Below, one piece after another: positions 42,976 to 50,670 of a stretch of 64,000 bases of DNA. The notes beneath the pieces were generated by a model that was given only the letters and a program-made list of their open reading frames with translations, was not told the DNA's origin and did not search any database. The stretch spans positions 1 through 64,000 of the forward strand of contig JAJDZE010000200.1 of NCBI GenBank assembly GCA_022824805.1, given 5' to 3'. A program made the translations under genes and the position numbers. Origin of the DNA: Acidimicrobiia bacterium (GTDB lineage: Bacteria > Actinomycetota > Acidimicrobiia > Acidimicrobiales > Poriferisodalaceae). Each line of letters opens with the position of its first letter. Positions within the stretch are counted from its first letter, which is position 1.

Positions 42976-44979
42976 TCAGGCGTGCCGGCTGCGGATGGCG
43001 CCGAGGAACTCGACTGCTTCGGCCTGATCGACGCTGCGGCGCATGGGCGGCAGCGGATCGAGCAGGCGCCCCCGGTAGCGGGCAGTGGCAAGCCGCGAGT
43101 CGAGCACCGCCACTACTCCCCGGTCAGCGGTCGTGCGAATCAGCCGGCCCGCTCCCTGGGCCAGCATGTCTGCCGCGTTCGGCACGTCGACGGTCATGAA
43201 TGCATCGCTGCCGGCCGCCTCGCGCCGGGCTGCCGCGAGCGGCTCGTTGGGCCGGGTGAACGGGAGACGGTCGATCACCAACAGCGACAGGGCCGGCCCG
43301 GCCACGTCCACGCCCTGCCAGAAGCTCATCGTGCCGCACACCACCGTGGCGGGGTCGTCGCCGAGCGCGTCGAGCAGAGCGGTGTTCGACAGATCGCCTC
43401 CCTGGCGCAACACCCGGATGCCGCTGAGACGTTCAGCGAGCGCATCAGCGGTGTCGTTGAGTGCGCGCCAGCTCGTGAACAGCGCCAGCGTGCGCCCGCC
43501 CACTGCGGCGACGAGTTCCGCCAGCTCGTCGATGGCTGCTGCCCGGTACGCATCGCTGGTGGGAGCGGGCAGGTGCCGGGCGCAGTACAGCAGCGCATTG
43601 GCCCGGTAGTCGAACGGGCTGTCCACTGCGAGATAGCTGTGGTCGGCGGAGGGAACGCCGAGTCGCCCGACGAAGTGCGGGCCGAGTGTCGCACTGGTGA
43701 GCACGCTTGCTTGACGGCCCCACAGCCGGCCGGCGAGCAGGTCTCCCACGTCGAGCGGCGCGAGGCGCAGCCGGCCTCGGCCTTCCACCAGGATCACCGT
43801 TCCCTGCGGGGGATCGAGCGCTGCACGCAGCGCAGTGAGCGACTCGGCTGCCAGCCGGCCCACGCGCAGGCGCTCCAACTCACTCCTGCCGTCGCCGTTT
43901 CCGCCGGCCACATCGTGTGCCGTCGGGCTGTCCGCTCCGAGCGCGCTCGGTGCTGGGTTGCCAGACGGCCGCAGCTCGGCGGCGAGCTGGGTGACGCGGC
44001 CGTCGATGAGTTCCAGCAGGCTCTCGAGGTCGCCGGTGATCGCGCCCAGGCGGGTGTCGCGCAGGGGCGCAAGCTCGTTGGCGAGTCGTTCGGCCACCTC
44101 TGCCACGGCATCTGCCGCAGCACCTCCTGCGCCCACCGCACGCGCTTCGGTGGCCAGCCGCGTGAAACCGGCGGGCGTGATCTCCAGTCCGGCCACTTGG
44201 GTGACAACCGGCTCGAGCTGATGTGCCTCGTCGAACACGACAGCATCGTGGGGACCGAACAGGTAGCCGTCGCCGAACAGGTCGATGCAGTACAGGTGCT
44301 GGTTGGTCACCACGATTCCGGCCCTCGCGGAGCGGGCCCGGGCTTCCTCGGCGAAGCAGCGGTGGCCCTCGGGGCAGCGCTCGGCGCCTACGCACTCGGT
44401 GCTGGTCACCGACACCGACGACCACACGCGCCCGTCGGGCGCAGGCGCCAGCTCCGAACGGTCGCCGGTGCGCGTTCGGGGCACCCACTGCTCGATCTCG
44501 GCGAGCTGCCGCTGTCGGGCCAGTTCTGCCGGCGTGGCCGGCCCTCCGGCCAGATCCATCTGCTGCTGTGCGTGCTCGCCGAAACGGTGGCGGCAGAGGT
44601 AGTTGTTGCGCCCCTTGAGCACTTCCCAGCGCACGGGGCGCCCGAGCCGCTGGGCCATCCCCGCAGCCACCAGCGGGAGGTCCTTGCCGACGAGCTGGTC
44701 CTGCAGCGCCAGTGTCGCGGTGGCGATCACCACTCGCTTGCCCGCAGCCGCAGCGAGTGCGGCAGGCACGAGGTAGGCGAGCGACTTGCCCACGCCGGTG
44801 CCCGCCTGGCACAGCAGCGTGCCGCCGTCGGCGATGGCCTCGGCGACAGCAGCCGCCATCTCGGCCTGGCCGTCGCGCCGCTCGCCGTGGTGGCCCAGCG
44901 CCGCGATCACCTCGTCGAGTGCAGCAGCGACATCGAGCTCATCGGTCGGCGGGGCAAGATCCCAAGGTTCGTCGGACAT
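42976..44979 (-). CDS. dinG: DinG/XPD-type ATP-dependent helicase
   Basis: 667 aa superfamily 2 helicase. Walker A is AGTGVGKSLAYLVPA, the DEAH box is VVFDEAHQLEP, and motif VI is QGAGRLIRTTADRG. Four cysteines between motifs I and II (NNYLC, and ECVGAERCPEGHRC) fit the [4Fe-4S] cluster of XPD-like helicases. It unwinds DNA 5' to 3', probably at R-loops or damaged forks. No SOS box was seen upstream. It is transcribed against the surrounding genes. Confidence 0.9.
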   Translation of the reverse strand: MSDEPWDLAPPTDELDVAAALDEVIAALGHHGERRDGQAEMAAAVAEAIADGGTLLCQAGTGVGKSLAYLVPAALAAAAGKRVVIATATLALQDQLVGKDLPLVAAGMAQRLGRPVRWEVLKGRNNYLCRHRFGEHAQQQMDLAGGPATPAELARQRQLAEIEQWVPRTRTGDRSELAPAPDGRVWSSVSVTSTECVGAERCPEGHRCFAEEARARSARAGIVVTNQHLYCIDLFGDGYLFGPHDAVVFDEAHQLEPVVTQVAGLEITPAGFTRLATEARAVGAGGAAADAVAEVAERLANELAPLRDTRLGAITGDLESLLELIDGRVTQLAAELRPSGNPAPSALGADSPTAHDVAGGNGDGRSELERLRVGRLAAESLTALRAALDPPQGTVILVEGRGRLRLAPLDVGDLLAGRLWGRQASVLTSATLGPHFVGRLGVPSADHSYLAVDSPFDYRANALLYCARHLPAPTSDAYRAAAIDELAELVAAVGGRTLALFTSWRALNDTADALAERLSGIRVLRQGGDLSNTALLDALGDDPATVVCGTMSFWQGVDVAGPALSLLVIDRLPFTRPNEPLAAARREAAGSDAFMTVDVPNAADMLAQGAGRLIRTTADRGVVAVLDSRLATARYRGRLLDPLPPMRRSVDQAEAVEFLGAIRSRHA

Positions 44980-45086
44980 CGGCCCTCACGTCGGTCTGCT
45001 GCTGGGGAGGTTCGCTGCGAACCGCAACGGTACGACAGCGGCATCGCTGTCATGGGGGGCGCAACGATCTGCGGCAGTGAGGGTTC

Positions 45087-45092
45087 TACCCT
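45087..45092 (+). promoter_or_regulatory. -10 hexamer TACCCT, leaderless-type
   Basis: TACCCT, 7-nt spacer, then GTG 45100. It fixes the start of the prenyl transferase gene inside a very long spurious open frame. Confidence 0.5.
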
Positions 45093-45099
45093 GCGCAGT

Positions 45100-45822
45100 G
45101 TGAACCGAGGTGCGGGAGTCGACGTGTCGCGCCTGCCGACTCACGTGGCCTGTGTGATGGACGGCAACGGCCGCTGGGCCCAGGCGCGCGGGCTGCCGCG
45201 TACCGAAGGTCACGCAGCCGGCGAAGAGGCCCTCATTGACACCGTCGAGGGCGCGGCCGAGATCGGCCTGCGGTGGCTCACCGTGTATGCGTTCAGCACG
45301 GAGAACTGGCGCCGCCCGCCGGCGGAGGTGCGCTTCCTCATGGGCTTCAATGAGTCGCTGCTGGTGCGGCGCAGCCATGAGCTGCACGAGCAGAACGTGC
45401 GGATCCGCTTTGTGGGGCGGCCCGATGCCCGCATCCCGCGACGGGTCCGGGCCCGCATCGACGAGGCCGTCGAGCTGACAGCGGCCAACACGGGCCTCAC
45501 GTTCACGGTGGCGTTCAACTACGGCGGCAGGGCCGAGATCGTCGACGCTGCCGCCGGTCTGGTGCGCTCGGGCGTGCCCGCAGACGAAGTCGACGAGGCG
45601 GCGCTCGCCAAGCATCTCTACGACGCCGAGATGCCCGAGGTCGACCTCATGATCCGGACCTCAGGAGAGAACCGGCTGTCGAACTTCCTGCTGTGGCAGA
45701 TGGCCTACAGCGAGCTGGTGTTCACCGACACGCTCTGGCCCGACTTCCGCCGGAGCGACCTGTTCGACGCCATCTGCATCTACCAGGCCCGTGACCGGCG
45801 CTTCGGCGGCCTGAACCGCTGA
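45100..45822 (+). CDS. uppS: Isoprenyl (undecaprenyl/decaprenyl) diphosphate synthase
   Basis: 240 aa from GTG 45100. The cis-prenyltransferase signature is complete: CVMDGNGRWAQARGLPRTEGHAAG, FSTENWRRP, and RTSGENRLSNFLLWQMAYSELVF. It chain-extends a farnesyl-type primer with isopentenyl diphosphate to make the lipid carrier for cell-wall synthesis. The open frame continues upstream for over 2 kb opposite dinG, but this is only a GC-rich antisense shadow. Confidence 0.94.
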   Translation: MNRGAGVDVSRLPTHVACVMDGNGRWAQARGLPRTEGHAAGEEALIDTVEGAAEIGLRWLTVYAFSTENWRRPPAEVRFLMGFNESLLVRRSHELHEQNVRIRFVGRPDARIPRRVRARIDEAVELTAANTGLTFTVAFNYGGRAEIVDAAAGLVRSGVPADEVDEAALAKHLYDAEMPEVDLMIRTSGENRLSNFLLWQMAYSELVFTDTLWPDFRRSDLFDAICIYQARDRRFGGLNR

Positions 45823-45923
45823 GGCCGCACGCCACCGCGCTGCGCAGGAGTCGCCGCAGCGCCCGCCGGCTCGAACGAATCTGGCACAGCGAATCCGACA
45901 CAGCGAAGGGGAAGCCCCGGCAG

Positions 45924-46640
45924 ATGCAGTACCGGGACCGGGGAGTGGTGCTGCGCACCACCAAGCTCGGCGAGGCCGACCGGATCATCACGATCATCAC
46001 CTCCGGGCACGGCAAGGTGCGCGCGGTGGCGAAGGGCGCGAGGCGCACTCGCAGCAAGCTGGCCGGTCACGTCGAGCCGCTCCGGCATGTCGATCTGCAG
46101 CTCTACCGGGGACGCGGCGAGCTCGACATCGTGACCGGCGCAGTGACGCTCGACCGTTGGCCGGCGCTGCGCTCCGACCTCGACCGGCTGGGCACGGCCA
46201 TGACGCTCGCGGAGGCGGTGGATCAGTCGGTGCACGACCGGGGCGACGACCCTGTGCCCTACCAGATGCTCATCGGTGCGCTGGGCCGCCTGGACAGGGC
46301 CCATTCCGGGATGCTGCTGCCCGCGTTCTTGCTGCGATTGCTGGCACATGAAGGCACTGCGCCGATGCTCGATGCGTGCGTGGTGGGCAGCGGCTGCGAC
46401 GATGCGCCCATCGTGGCGTTCGACCCCGCCGGCGGCGGTGTGACCTGCGCCACCCACCGTCGAGGCCGTTCCCTGTCTGGCGGGGCGCTCGAGATGCTGC
46501 GCTCGATCATCGACGGGCGGGTGAATGCCGTGCTCGACGTCGAGTCGTCCTCCGACACGCACGAGGCAGCCGCGGCCGTCACTCGCATGTGGGAGTACCA
46601 CATGGACCGGCGCCTCCGAAGCGCCGACTTGCTCGGCTGA
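45924..46640 (+). CDS. recO: DNA repair protein RecO
   Basis: 238 aa. The N-terminal OB domain (YRDRGVVLRTTKLGEADRIITIITSGHGKVRAVAKGARRTRSK) is typical. The helical C-terminal domain keeps only part of the zinc site (LDACVVGSGCDD, later VTCATH). RecO anneals strands and loads RecA with RecR. A run AAGGGGA about 12 nt before ATG 45924 may serve as ribosome site, within a short tandem repeat of ACAGCGAA. The stop codon lies inside a perfect hairpin. Confidence 0.9.
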   Translation: MQYRDRGVVLRTTKLGEADRIITIITSGHGKVRAVAKGARRTRSKLAGHVEPLRHVDLQLYRGRGELDIVTGAVTLDRWPALRSDLDRLGTAMTLAEAVDQSVHDRGDDPVPYQMLIGALGRLDRAHSGMLLPAFLLRLLAHEGTAPMLDACVVGSGCDDAPIVAFDPAGGGVTCATHRRGRSLSGGALEMLRSIIDGRVNAVLDVESSSDTHEAAAAVTRMWEYHMDRRLRSADLLG

Positions 46641-46717
46641 GCAACCGGTCAGCGCCGGTCCCGGATGGCACCGCCGGCGTCCCCGAAGCGCCGATCTGCT
46701 CAGTTGAGCGACCTGCT
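46616..46717. terminator. Duplicated terminator-like hairpin between recO and the convergent gene
   Basis: A 31-nt unit at 46616-46646 recurs at 46683-46713 (26 of 31 identical, 67-bp period). The first copy contains the perfect stem TTGCTC-GGCT-GAGCAA (46629-46644) across the recO stop; the second has a 5-of-6 stem. A third fragment (TGCTCGGCTAGC) follows at once. The position between convergent stops suggests a bidirectional terminator. Confidence 0.5.
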
Positions 46718-46720
46718 CGG

Positions 46721-47155
46721 CTAGCGGAAGATGCGGCTGCGGCTGTTGGGGTTCTCGACGCTCTCGTGGAGCCGCTTGAAGCGCTTTTCCGCCCGTACGT
46801 CTGCGGTTGAGCGCCACCACCTGCGGCCGCGCCAGAAGGCGCCGGCGAATGCCAGCAGTGCCAGCACTACCTGGGTGCGGGCCAAGCCGCCGCACAGCGG
46901 ATGCCGGCTCTCGGGCCGCACATAGTCCTGCCCGGTGGTCCGCATCTCGGCAATTGCGTCGTCGACTGCGTTGCGCACCTCGTCAAGGTCGACGTCGGGC
47001 GGGGCCAGACCCAGCAGCGGCATCGAGCAGGTCCAGTCGACCTGACCCTCTTGAATGTCCTCGTAGGGGCCGCCGAAGACCGGCAGCGGCAACAACAGCA
47101 CCATGATGCCGAGGAATGCACACAGGAAGACCACGGTGGTGTCACGCAGGCGCAC
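46721..47155 (-). CDS. Hypothetical protein with two membrane segments
   Basis: 144 aa. The GTG at 47155 is chosen over an upstream start at 47212 because TAGGCT sits exactly 7 nt before it. Two hydrophobic helices (TVVFLCAFLGIMVLLLPLPVF and VVLALLAFAGAFW) flank an external loop of about 60 residues with two cysteines (DWTCSMP and HPLCGG) that could pair. The C-terminal tail is strongly basic and probably cytoplasmic. No family recognised. Confidence 0.65.
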   Translation of the reverse strand: MRLRDTTVVFLCAFLGIMVLLLPLPVFGGPYEDIQEGQVDWTCSMPLLGLAPPDVDLDEVRNAVDDAIAEMRTTGQDYVRPESRHPLCGGLARTQVVLALLAFAGAFWRGRRWWRSTADVRAEKRFKRLHESVENPNSRSRIFR

Positions 47156-47162
47156 GGCCGCG

Positions 47163-47168
47163 AGCCTA
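47163..47168 (-). promoter_or_regulatory. -10 hexamer TAGGCT, leaderless-type
   Basis: On the minus strand TAGGCT plus 7 nt leads to the GTG at 47155. It diverges from the glyS promoter 70 nt away. Confidence 0.45.
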
Positions 47169-47236
47169 ATGACCGGCGCCCGGCGGGTGAGGCGCCGCCT
47201 GCCGAAAATCACCCCGACGCCTCCGCAGGCCCTCAG

Positions 47237-47242
47237 TACCCT
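47237..47242 (+). promoter_or_regulatory. -10 hexamer TACCCT, leaderless-type
   Basis: TACCCT, 8-nt spacer, then the glyS GTG at 47251. No Shine-Dalgarno. It favours GTG 47251 over the TTG at 47242, which overlaps the hexamer. Confidence 0.45.
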
Positions 47243-47250
47243 TGCCGCCC

Positions 47251-48600
47251 GTGACGAGTACCGCTGGCGCCGAATCCGAACAGCCAGGCCCCGATCCCGC
47301 GCTGTTCGACAAGATCGTCAATCTCTGCAAGCGCCGCGGCATCGTGTTCGGCTCGGCCGAGATCTACGGCGGATTCCGCAGCGCGTACGACTATGGCCCG
47401 ATCGGGGCCCAGTTGCTGCGCAACGTCAAGGACGCCTGGTGGCGCTCGATGGTGCAGATGCGCAGCGACGTGGTGGGTCTCGACGCATCCATCCTGGGCC
47501 CGCCCCAGATCTGGGAGGCCTCGGGGCACCTCAAGAACTTCACCGACCCGCTGGTCGATTGCACCTATTGCAAGACCCGCCACCGCCAGGACCAGCTCGA
47601 CGACCCCGACGTGTGCCCGAACTGCGGCCGGCGTGGCACCTTCACCGAGGCCCGGGCGTTCAACCTCATGTTCCGCACCCAGGCGGGCCCCGTCCAGGGC
47701 GCGGGCGCCGAGGTGTACCTGCGGCCCGAGACGGCCCAGGGCATGTTCGTCAACTTCAAGAACATCCTCGAGACGAGCCGCAAGCGCCCGCCGTTCGGCA
47801 TCGCCCAGGTGGGCAAGTCGTTCCGCAATGAGATCACGCCGGGCAACTTCGTGTTCCGCACCCGCGAGTTCGAGCAGATGGAGCTCGAGTTCTTCGTGCC
47901 CCCCGGCGAGGCCCAACGGTGGTACGAGTACTGGCTTGCCGAGCGGTTCCAGTGGTATGCCGACCTGGGCATCCCGGCGGGTCAGCTTCGCCTGCGAGCC
48001 CATGACGCCGACGAGCTCAGCCATTACTCAAGCGGCACCAGCGACGTCGAGTTCCTGTTCCCTTGGGGCTGGGGCGAGCTCGAAGGCATCGCCAACCGCG
48101 GCGATTACGACCTGCGCCAGCACGCCGAGCACTCGGGCCAGAAGCTGGAGTACTTCGACCAGGCCAGCGGCGAGCGGTACGTGCCGCACGTGATCGAGCC
48201 CGCAGCCGGGGCGACGCGTGCGCTGATGGCGTTCCTGCTGGCTGCGTACCGAACCGAGACCGTCAACGACGAACTGCGCACGGTGCTGGCGCTGCACCCG
48301 CGGCTGGCGCCGTACAAGGTGGCGGTGCTGCCGCTGTCACGCAAGGCGCCGCTGCCCGCGTTGGCCGGCGAGGTGCTCGGGCTGTGCCAGCCGCACTGGA
48401 TGTGCGACTACGACGAGACCCAGGCCATCGGGCGCCGCTACCGCCGCCAGGACGAGATCGGCACGCCGCTGTGCGTGACGGTCGACTTCGAGTCGGTCGA
48501 CGACCGCAGCGTGACCGTGCGCGACCGCGACACGATGGCCCAGGACCGGGTGCCGATCGACGCGCTGGTAGACCATCTGCGCCGTCGGCTGGGTCTCTGA
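47251..48600 (+). CDS. glyS: Glycyl-tRNA synthetase (dimeric, alpha2 type)
   Basis: 449 aa. It has class II synthetase motifs: KRRGIVFGSAEIYGGFRSAYDYGP at the start, motif 2 in FRNEITPGNFVFRTREFEQMELEFF, and motif 3 in PAAGATRALMAFLL. A zinc-ribbon insertion (CTYCKTRHR...CPNCGRRG) lies near residue 105. It charges tRNA-Gly. The anticodon domain (YKVAVLPLSRKAPL to the end) is complete. The start is fixed by the hexamer upstream. Confidence 0.95.
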   Translation: MTSTAGAESEQPGPDPALFDKIVNLCKRRGIVFGSAEIYGGFRSAYDYGPIGAQLLRNVKDAWWRSMVQMRSDVVGLDASILGPPQIWEASGHLKNFTDPLVDCTYCKTRHRQDQLDDPDVCPNCGRRGTFTEARAFNLMFRTQAGPVQGAGAEVYLRPETAQGMFVNFKNILETSRKRPPFGIAQVGKSFRNEITPGNFVFRTREFEQMELEFFVPPGEAQRWYEYWLAERFQWYADLGIPAGQLRLRAHDADELSHYSSGTSDVEFLFPWGWGELEGIANRGDYDLRQHAEHSGQKLEYFDQASGERYVPHVIEPAAGATRALMAFLLAAYRTETVNDELRTVLALHPRLAPYKVAVLPLSRKAPLPALAGEVLGLCQPHWMCDYDETQAIGRRYRRQDEIGTPLCVTVDFESVDDRSVTVRDRDTMAQDRVPIDALVDHLRRRLGL

Positions 48601-48662
48601 GGGCACCGCCTTGGCGGGGACGGCCGGCGCCGGCACCATGCCGAATGGCACAGGGGGACCGC

Positions 48663-48692
48663 ATGGGCCAGCACCGCCGGGTGCCGCGATGA
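48663..48692 (+). CDS. Mini-ORF 0 (9 aa), first of a coupled leader series
   Basis: MGQHRRVPR, with an AGGGGGA ribosome-like site 5-6 nt before the ATG. Its TGA overlaps the ATG of the next mini-ORF (ATGA at 48689). It shares the ending RVPR with mini-ORF 1. Translation is not demonstrated; the case rests on the regular overlap series. Confidence 0.4.
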   Translation: MGQHRRVPR

Positions 48693-48766
48693 GCGATTCG
48701 AACGCTGCGGCTGGCCTGAGCGACCGGCAGCGCCGAGCAATCGCCGACCTGCGGGTGCCGCGATGA
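48689..48766 (+). CDS. Mini-ORF 1 (25 aa), copy of the downstream gene's N-terminus
   Basis: Begins MSDSNAAAGLSDRQRRAIAD and ends LRVPR. Its first 20 residues are almost the same as those of the ppdK-like protein. The stop overlaps the next ATG (ATGA at 48763). Possibly a translated leader peptide; equally it could be a by-product of the tandem repeat. Confidence 0.45.
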   Translation: MSDSNAAAGLSDRQRRAIADLRVPR

Positions 48767-48840
48767 GCGATTCGAACGCTGCGTCCGAGTTGAGGGACCG
48801 CCGACGCCGAGCAGTTGCCGACCTGCGGGTGCTGCGATGA
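48763..48840 (+). CDS. Mini-ORF 2 (25 aa), second copy
   Basis: Begins MSDSNAASELRDRRRRAVAD and ends LRVLR. It is more diverged than mini-ORF 1. Its TGA overlaps the main gene's ATG at 48837, so ribosomes ending here could restart on the main frame. Confidence 0.45.
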   Translation: MSDSNAASELRDRRRRAVADLRVLR

Positions 48841-50390
48841 GCGATTCGAATGCTGCGGCTAGTCTGAGCGACCGGCAGCGCCGGGCAGTTGCCGAGTTGA
48901 GCATCGACGAGCTGGTAGAGGTGTTGCACCCCACGTTCGAACCCGCGTCGGGCGCTGATGATGTGACCGTGCTGACGACCGGACTGGCGGCGTCACCGGG
49001 TGCGGCGTCGGGGCTGGTGGCAGTGGGCTCCGACGCGGCGCTGGATCTGGCGTCCGCGGGCAGCACGGTGATCCTGGTAGCCACCGAGACCACTCCCGCC
49101 GACGTGGCGGCGATGGGCCTGTCGGCGGGAATCCTGACCGCACGGGGCGGGCTGGCGAGCCATGCAGCGGTGGTGGCCCGGGGCTGGGGCATTCCCGCCG
49201 TGTGCGACGCCCGCGAGATCACGGTGGAGGCTGACAGCTTCACGGTCGGCGACCGGCGCATTTCCAACGGCACGCTGGTCTCGATCGACGGGTCGACCGG
49301 CGAGGTGACGCTCGGCGGCCGTGAGATTGCCGGGTCGAACGTCGGCGGTGATGGTGCGGGTGCGGCGCCGGGTTCGGCGCTGCCGGCGGAGATTGCTGAG
49401 GTGCTCGACTGGGCAGATCGGTTCGCGACAGGGCGGTTCGCAGTGCTCGCCAATGCGGACACCGCGGCCGACGCAGCGACGGCCCGCGAGCTCGGGGCGC
49501 AGGGCATCGGATTGTGCCGCACCGAGCACATGTTCTTGGCGCCCGACCGGCTGGAGATCGTGCAGCACGTCGTGCTGCGTGGCCACGACGAGCACATCGA
49601 CGATCTCGCAGCAGCCCAGCTAACAGATTTTCGTGAGCTGCTCGCAGCCATGGACGGGCTGCCAGTCACCGTCCGGCTGCTCGATGCGCCCATGCACGAG
49701 TTCCTTGCCGACGCAGATCCGGACGTAGCCGCCCAATGGCACGAGCACAACCCGATGCTCGGTCTGCGCGGAGTGCGGCTCGGCCTGCTGCGCCCCGAGC
49801 TCTATGCCGCGCAGACCGAAGCGCTCGCAGGCGCCGTGGCAGACCGTCGTGCGGCAGGCGGCAACCCTCGTGTGGAGATCATGGTGCCCCTCGTGTCCAC
49901 CGCCGGCGAGCTGGCCGCCGCCATGGGTGCCGTGCGTTCGGCGTGGGAGAGCGCAGATGCCGGTGCTGCGCCGCCGATCGGAACCATGATCGAGACGCCC
50001 CGCGCCTGCCTCGTCGCCGGTGAGCTGGCGAGCGGCGTGGAGTTCGCGAGCTTCGGCACCAACGACCTCACCCAGATGGTGTTCGGCTTCAGCCGCGACG
50101 ACACCGCGGCACAGGTCATCGCGCCCTATGTCGCCGACGGACTGCTGGAGACCGATCCGTTCGCCACGCTCGACCGAGCCGGCGTCGGCGAGCTCGTGAG
50201 CACCGCACTGGAGCGCGGGCGCGCCGCCAATCCCAGGCTGCGCGCCGGCATCTGCGGCGAGCACGGCGGCGACCCAACCAGCATCGAATTCGCCGTGCAC
50301 GCAGGGCTCGACTACGTCTCATGCTCGCCCTACCGCGTCCCGATAGCCCGCCTAGCCGCCGCCCAAGCCCTCCTCACTACGTCCCGTTAG
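48837..50390 (+). CDS. PEP-utilising enzyme: pyruvate phosphate dikinase without its ATP-grasp domain
   Basis: 517 aa, against about 880 for PPDK. The first 30 residues are the helical linker that normally joins the two halves (LSIDELVEVLHPTF). Next is the swivelling phosphohistidine domain with the catalytic His in GGLASHAAVVARGWG. The PEP-binding TIM barrel follows: GLCRTEHMF, TVRLLDAP, GTMIETPRA, SFGTNDLTQM, and catalytic Cys in GICGEHGGD. Without the N-terminal ATP-grasp half it cannot make PEP from pyruvate and ATP alone; it may work with a partner or be a decaying relic. PPDK genes often sit between glyS and dnaG, so this looks like local loss. The start is preceded by two copies of its own 5' end. 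Confidence 0.85.
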   Translation: MSDSNAAASLSDRQRRAVAELSIDELVEVLHPTFEPASGADDVTVLTTGLAASPGAASGLVAVGSDAALDLASAGSTVILVATETTPADVAAMGLSAGILTARGGLASHAAVVARGWGIPAVCDAREITVEADSFTVGDRRISNGTLVSIDGSTGEVTLGGREIAGSNVGGDGAGAAPGSALPAEIAEVLDWADRFATGRFAVLANADTAADAATARELGAQGIGLCRTEHMFLAPDRLEIVQHVVLRGHDEHIDDLAAAQLTDFRELLAAMDGLPVTVRLLDAPMHEFLADADPDVAAQWHEHNPMLGLRGVRLGLLRPELYAAQTEALAGAVADRRAAGGNPRVEIMVPLVSTAGELAAAMGAVRSAWESADAGAAPPIGTMIETPRACLVAGELASGVEFASFGTNDLTQMVFGFSRDDTAAQVIAPYVADGLLETDPFATLDRAGVGELVSTALERGRAANPRLRAGICGEHGGDPTSIEFAVHAGLDYVSCSPYRVPIARLAAAQALLTTSR

Positions 50391-50447
50391 GCAACCGGCA
50401 GGCTTGCAGTCGACGAGCTGCTCTCCCGGTCGACGAATAGCTGGTGC

Positions 50448-50462
50448 TGGTACCATATATGG
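50448..50462 (+). promoter_or_regulatory. Overlapping palindromes and -10 region of the vapBC operon
   Basis: TGGTACCA (50448-50455) and CCATATATGG (50453-50462) are perfect overlapping palindromes ending one base before ATG 50464. TACCAT at 50451-50456 forms a -10 hexamer 7 nt from the ATG. An antitoxin bound here would block transcription, the usual vapBC autoregulation. Confidence 0.55.
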
Positions 50463-50463
50463 C

Positions 50464-50670
50464 ATGCACAAGACCACCGTCTACCTGCCCGAGAAGATCA
50501 AGGCAGGCGTGGAGCGCGAGGCCCGGCTGCGGTCGTGCTCCGAGGCCGAGGTGATCCGCCAAGCCATCGCCGACGCCGTGTCGAGGCCCGCCCCCAGGTC
50601 AGCCATCATCCCCGGCGACAGCGCATGGGCGCTCGATGCTGACGAACTGCTAGCGGGCTTCGGCGAGTGA
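50464..50670 (+). CDS. Ribbon-helix-helix antitoxin (VapB-like)
   Basis: 68 aa. MHKTTVYLPEKIKAGVEREARLRSCSEAEVIRQAI is a ribbon-helix-helix DNA-binding domain, and the C-terminal 30 residues (GDSAWALDADELLAGFGE) would neutralise the toxin. The stop overlaps the toxin start (GTGA). The start is probably leaderless and sits on a palindromic operator. Confidence 0.85.
   Translation: MHKTTVYLPEKIKAGVEREARLRSCSEAEVIRQAIADAVSRPAPRSAIIPGDSAWALDADELLAGFGE

Larger units (their letters stand above)
48678..48899 (+). repeat. Three tandem copies of a 74-bp unit
   Basis: Copies start at 48678, 48752 and 48826. Each begins CGGGTGCCGCG (the third has one change) and continues with ATGAGCGATTCGAA. The last copy is the true 5' end of the ppdK-like gene, so its start region has been triplicated. 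Copies 1 and 3 resemble each other more in the middle than copy 2 does. Confidence 0.9.

Noticed and set aside
42955-45099. A 2-kb open frame on the plus strand upstream of uppS, opposite dinG
   Set aside because: It is antisense to a well-supported helicase gene, has no domain, and its composition reflects GC-rich third positions of dinG. The hexamer at 45087 sets the real uppS start.
48678-48899. The 74-bp tandem repeats as a CRISPR array
   Set aside because: The units are directly adjacent without unique spacers, and each contains coding sequence related to the next gene.
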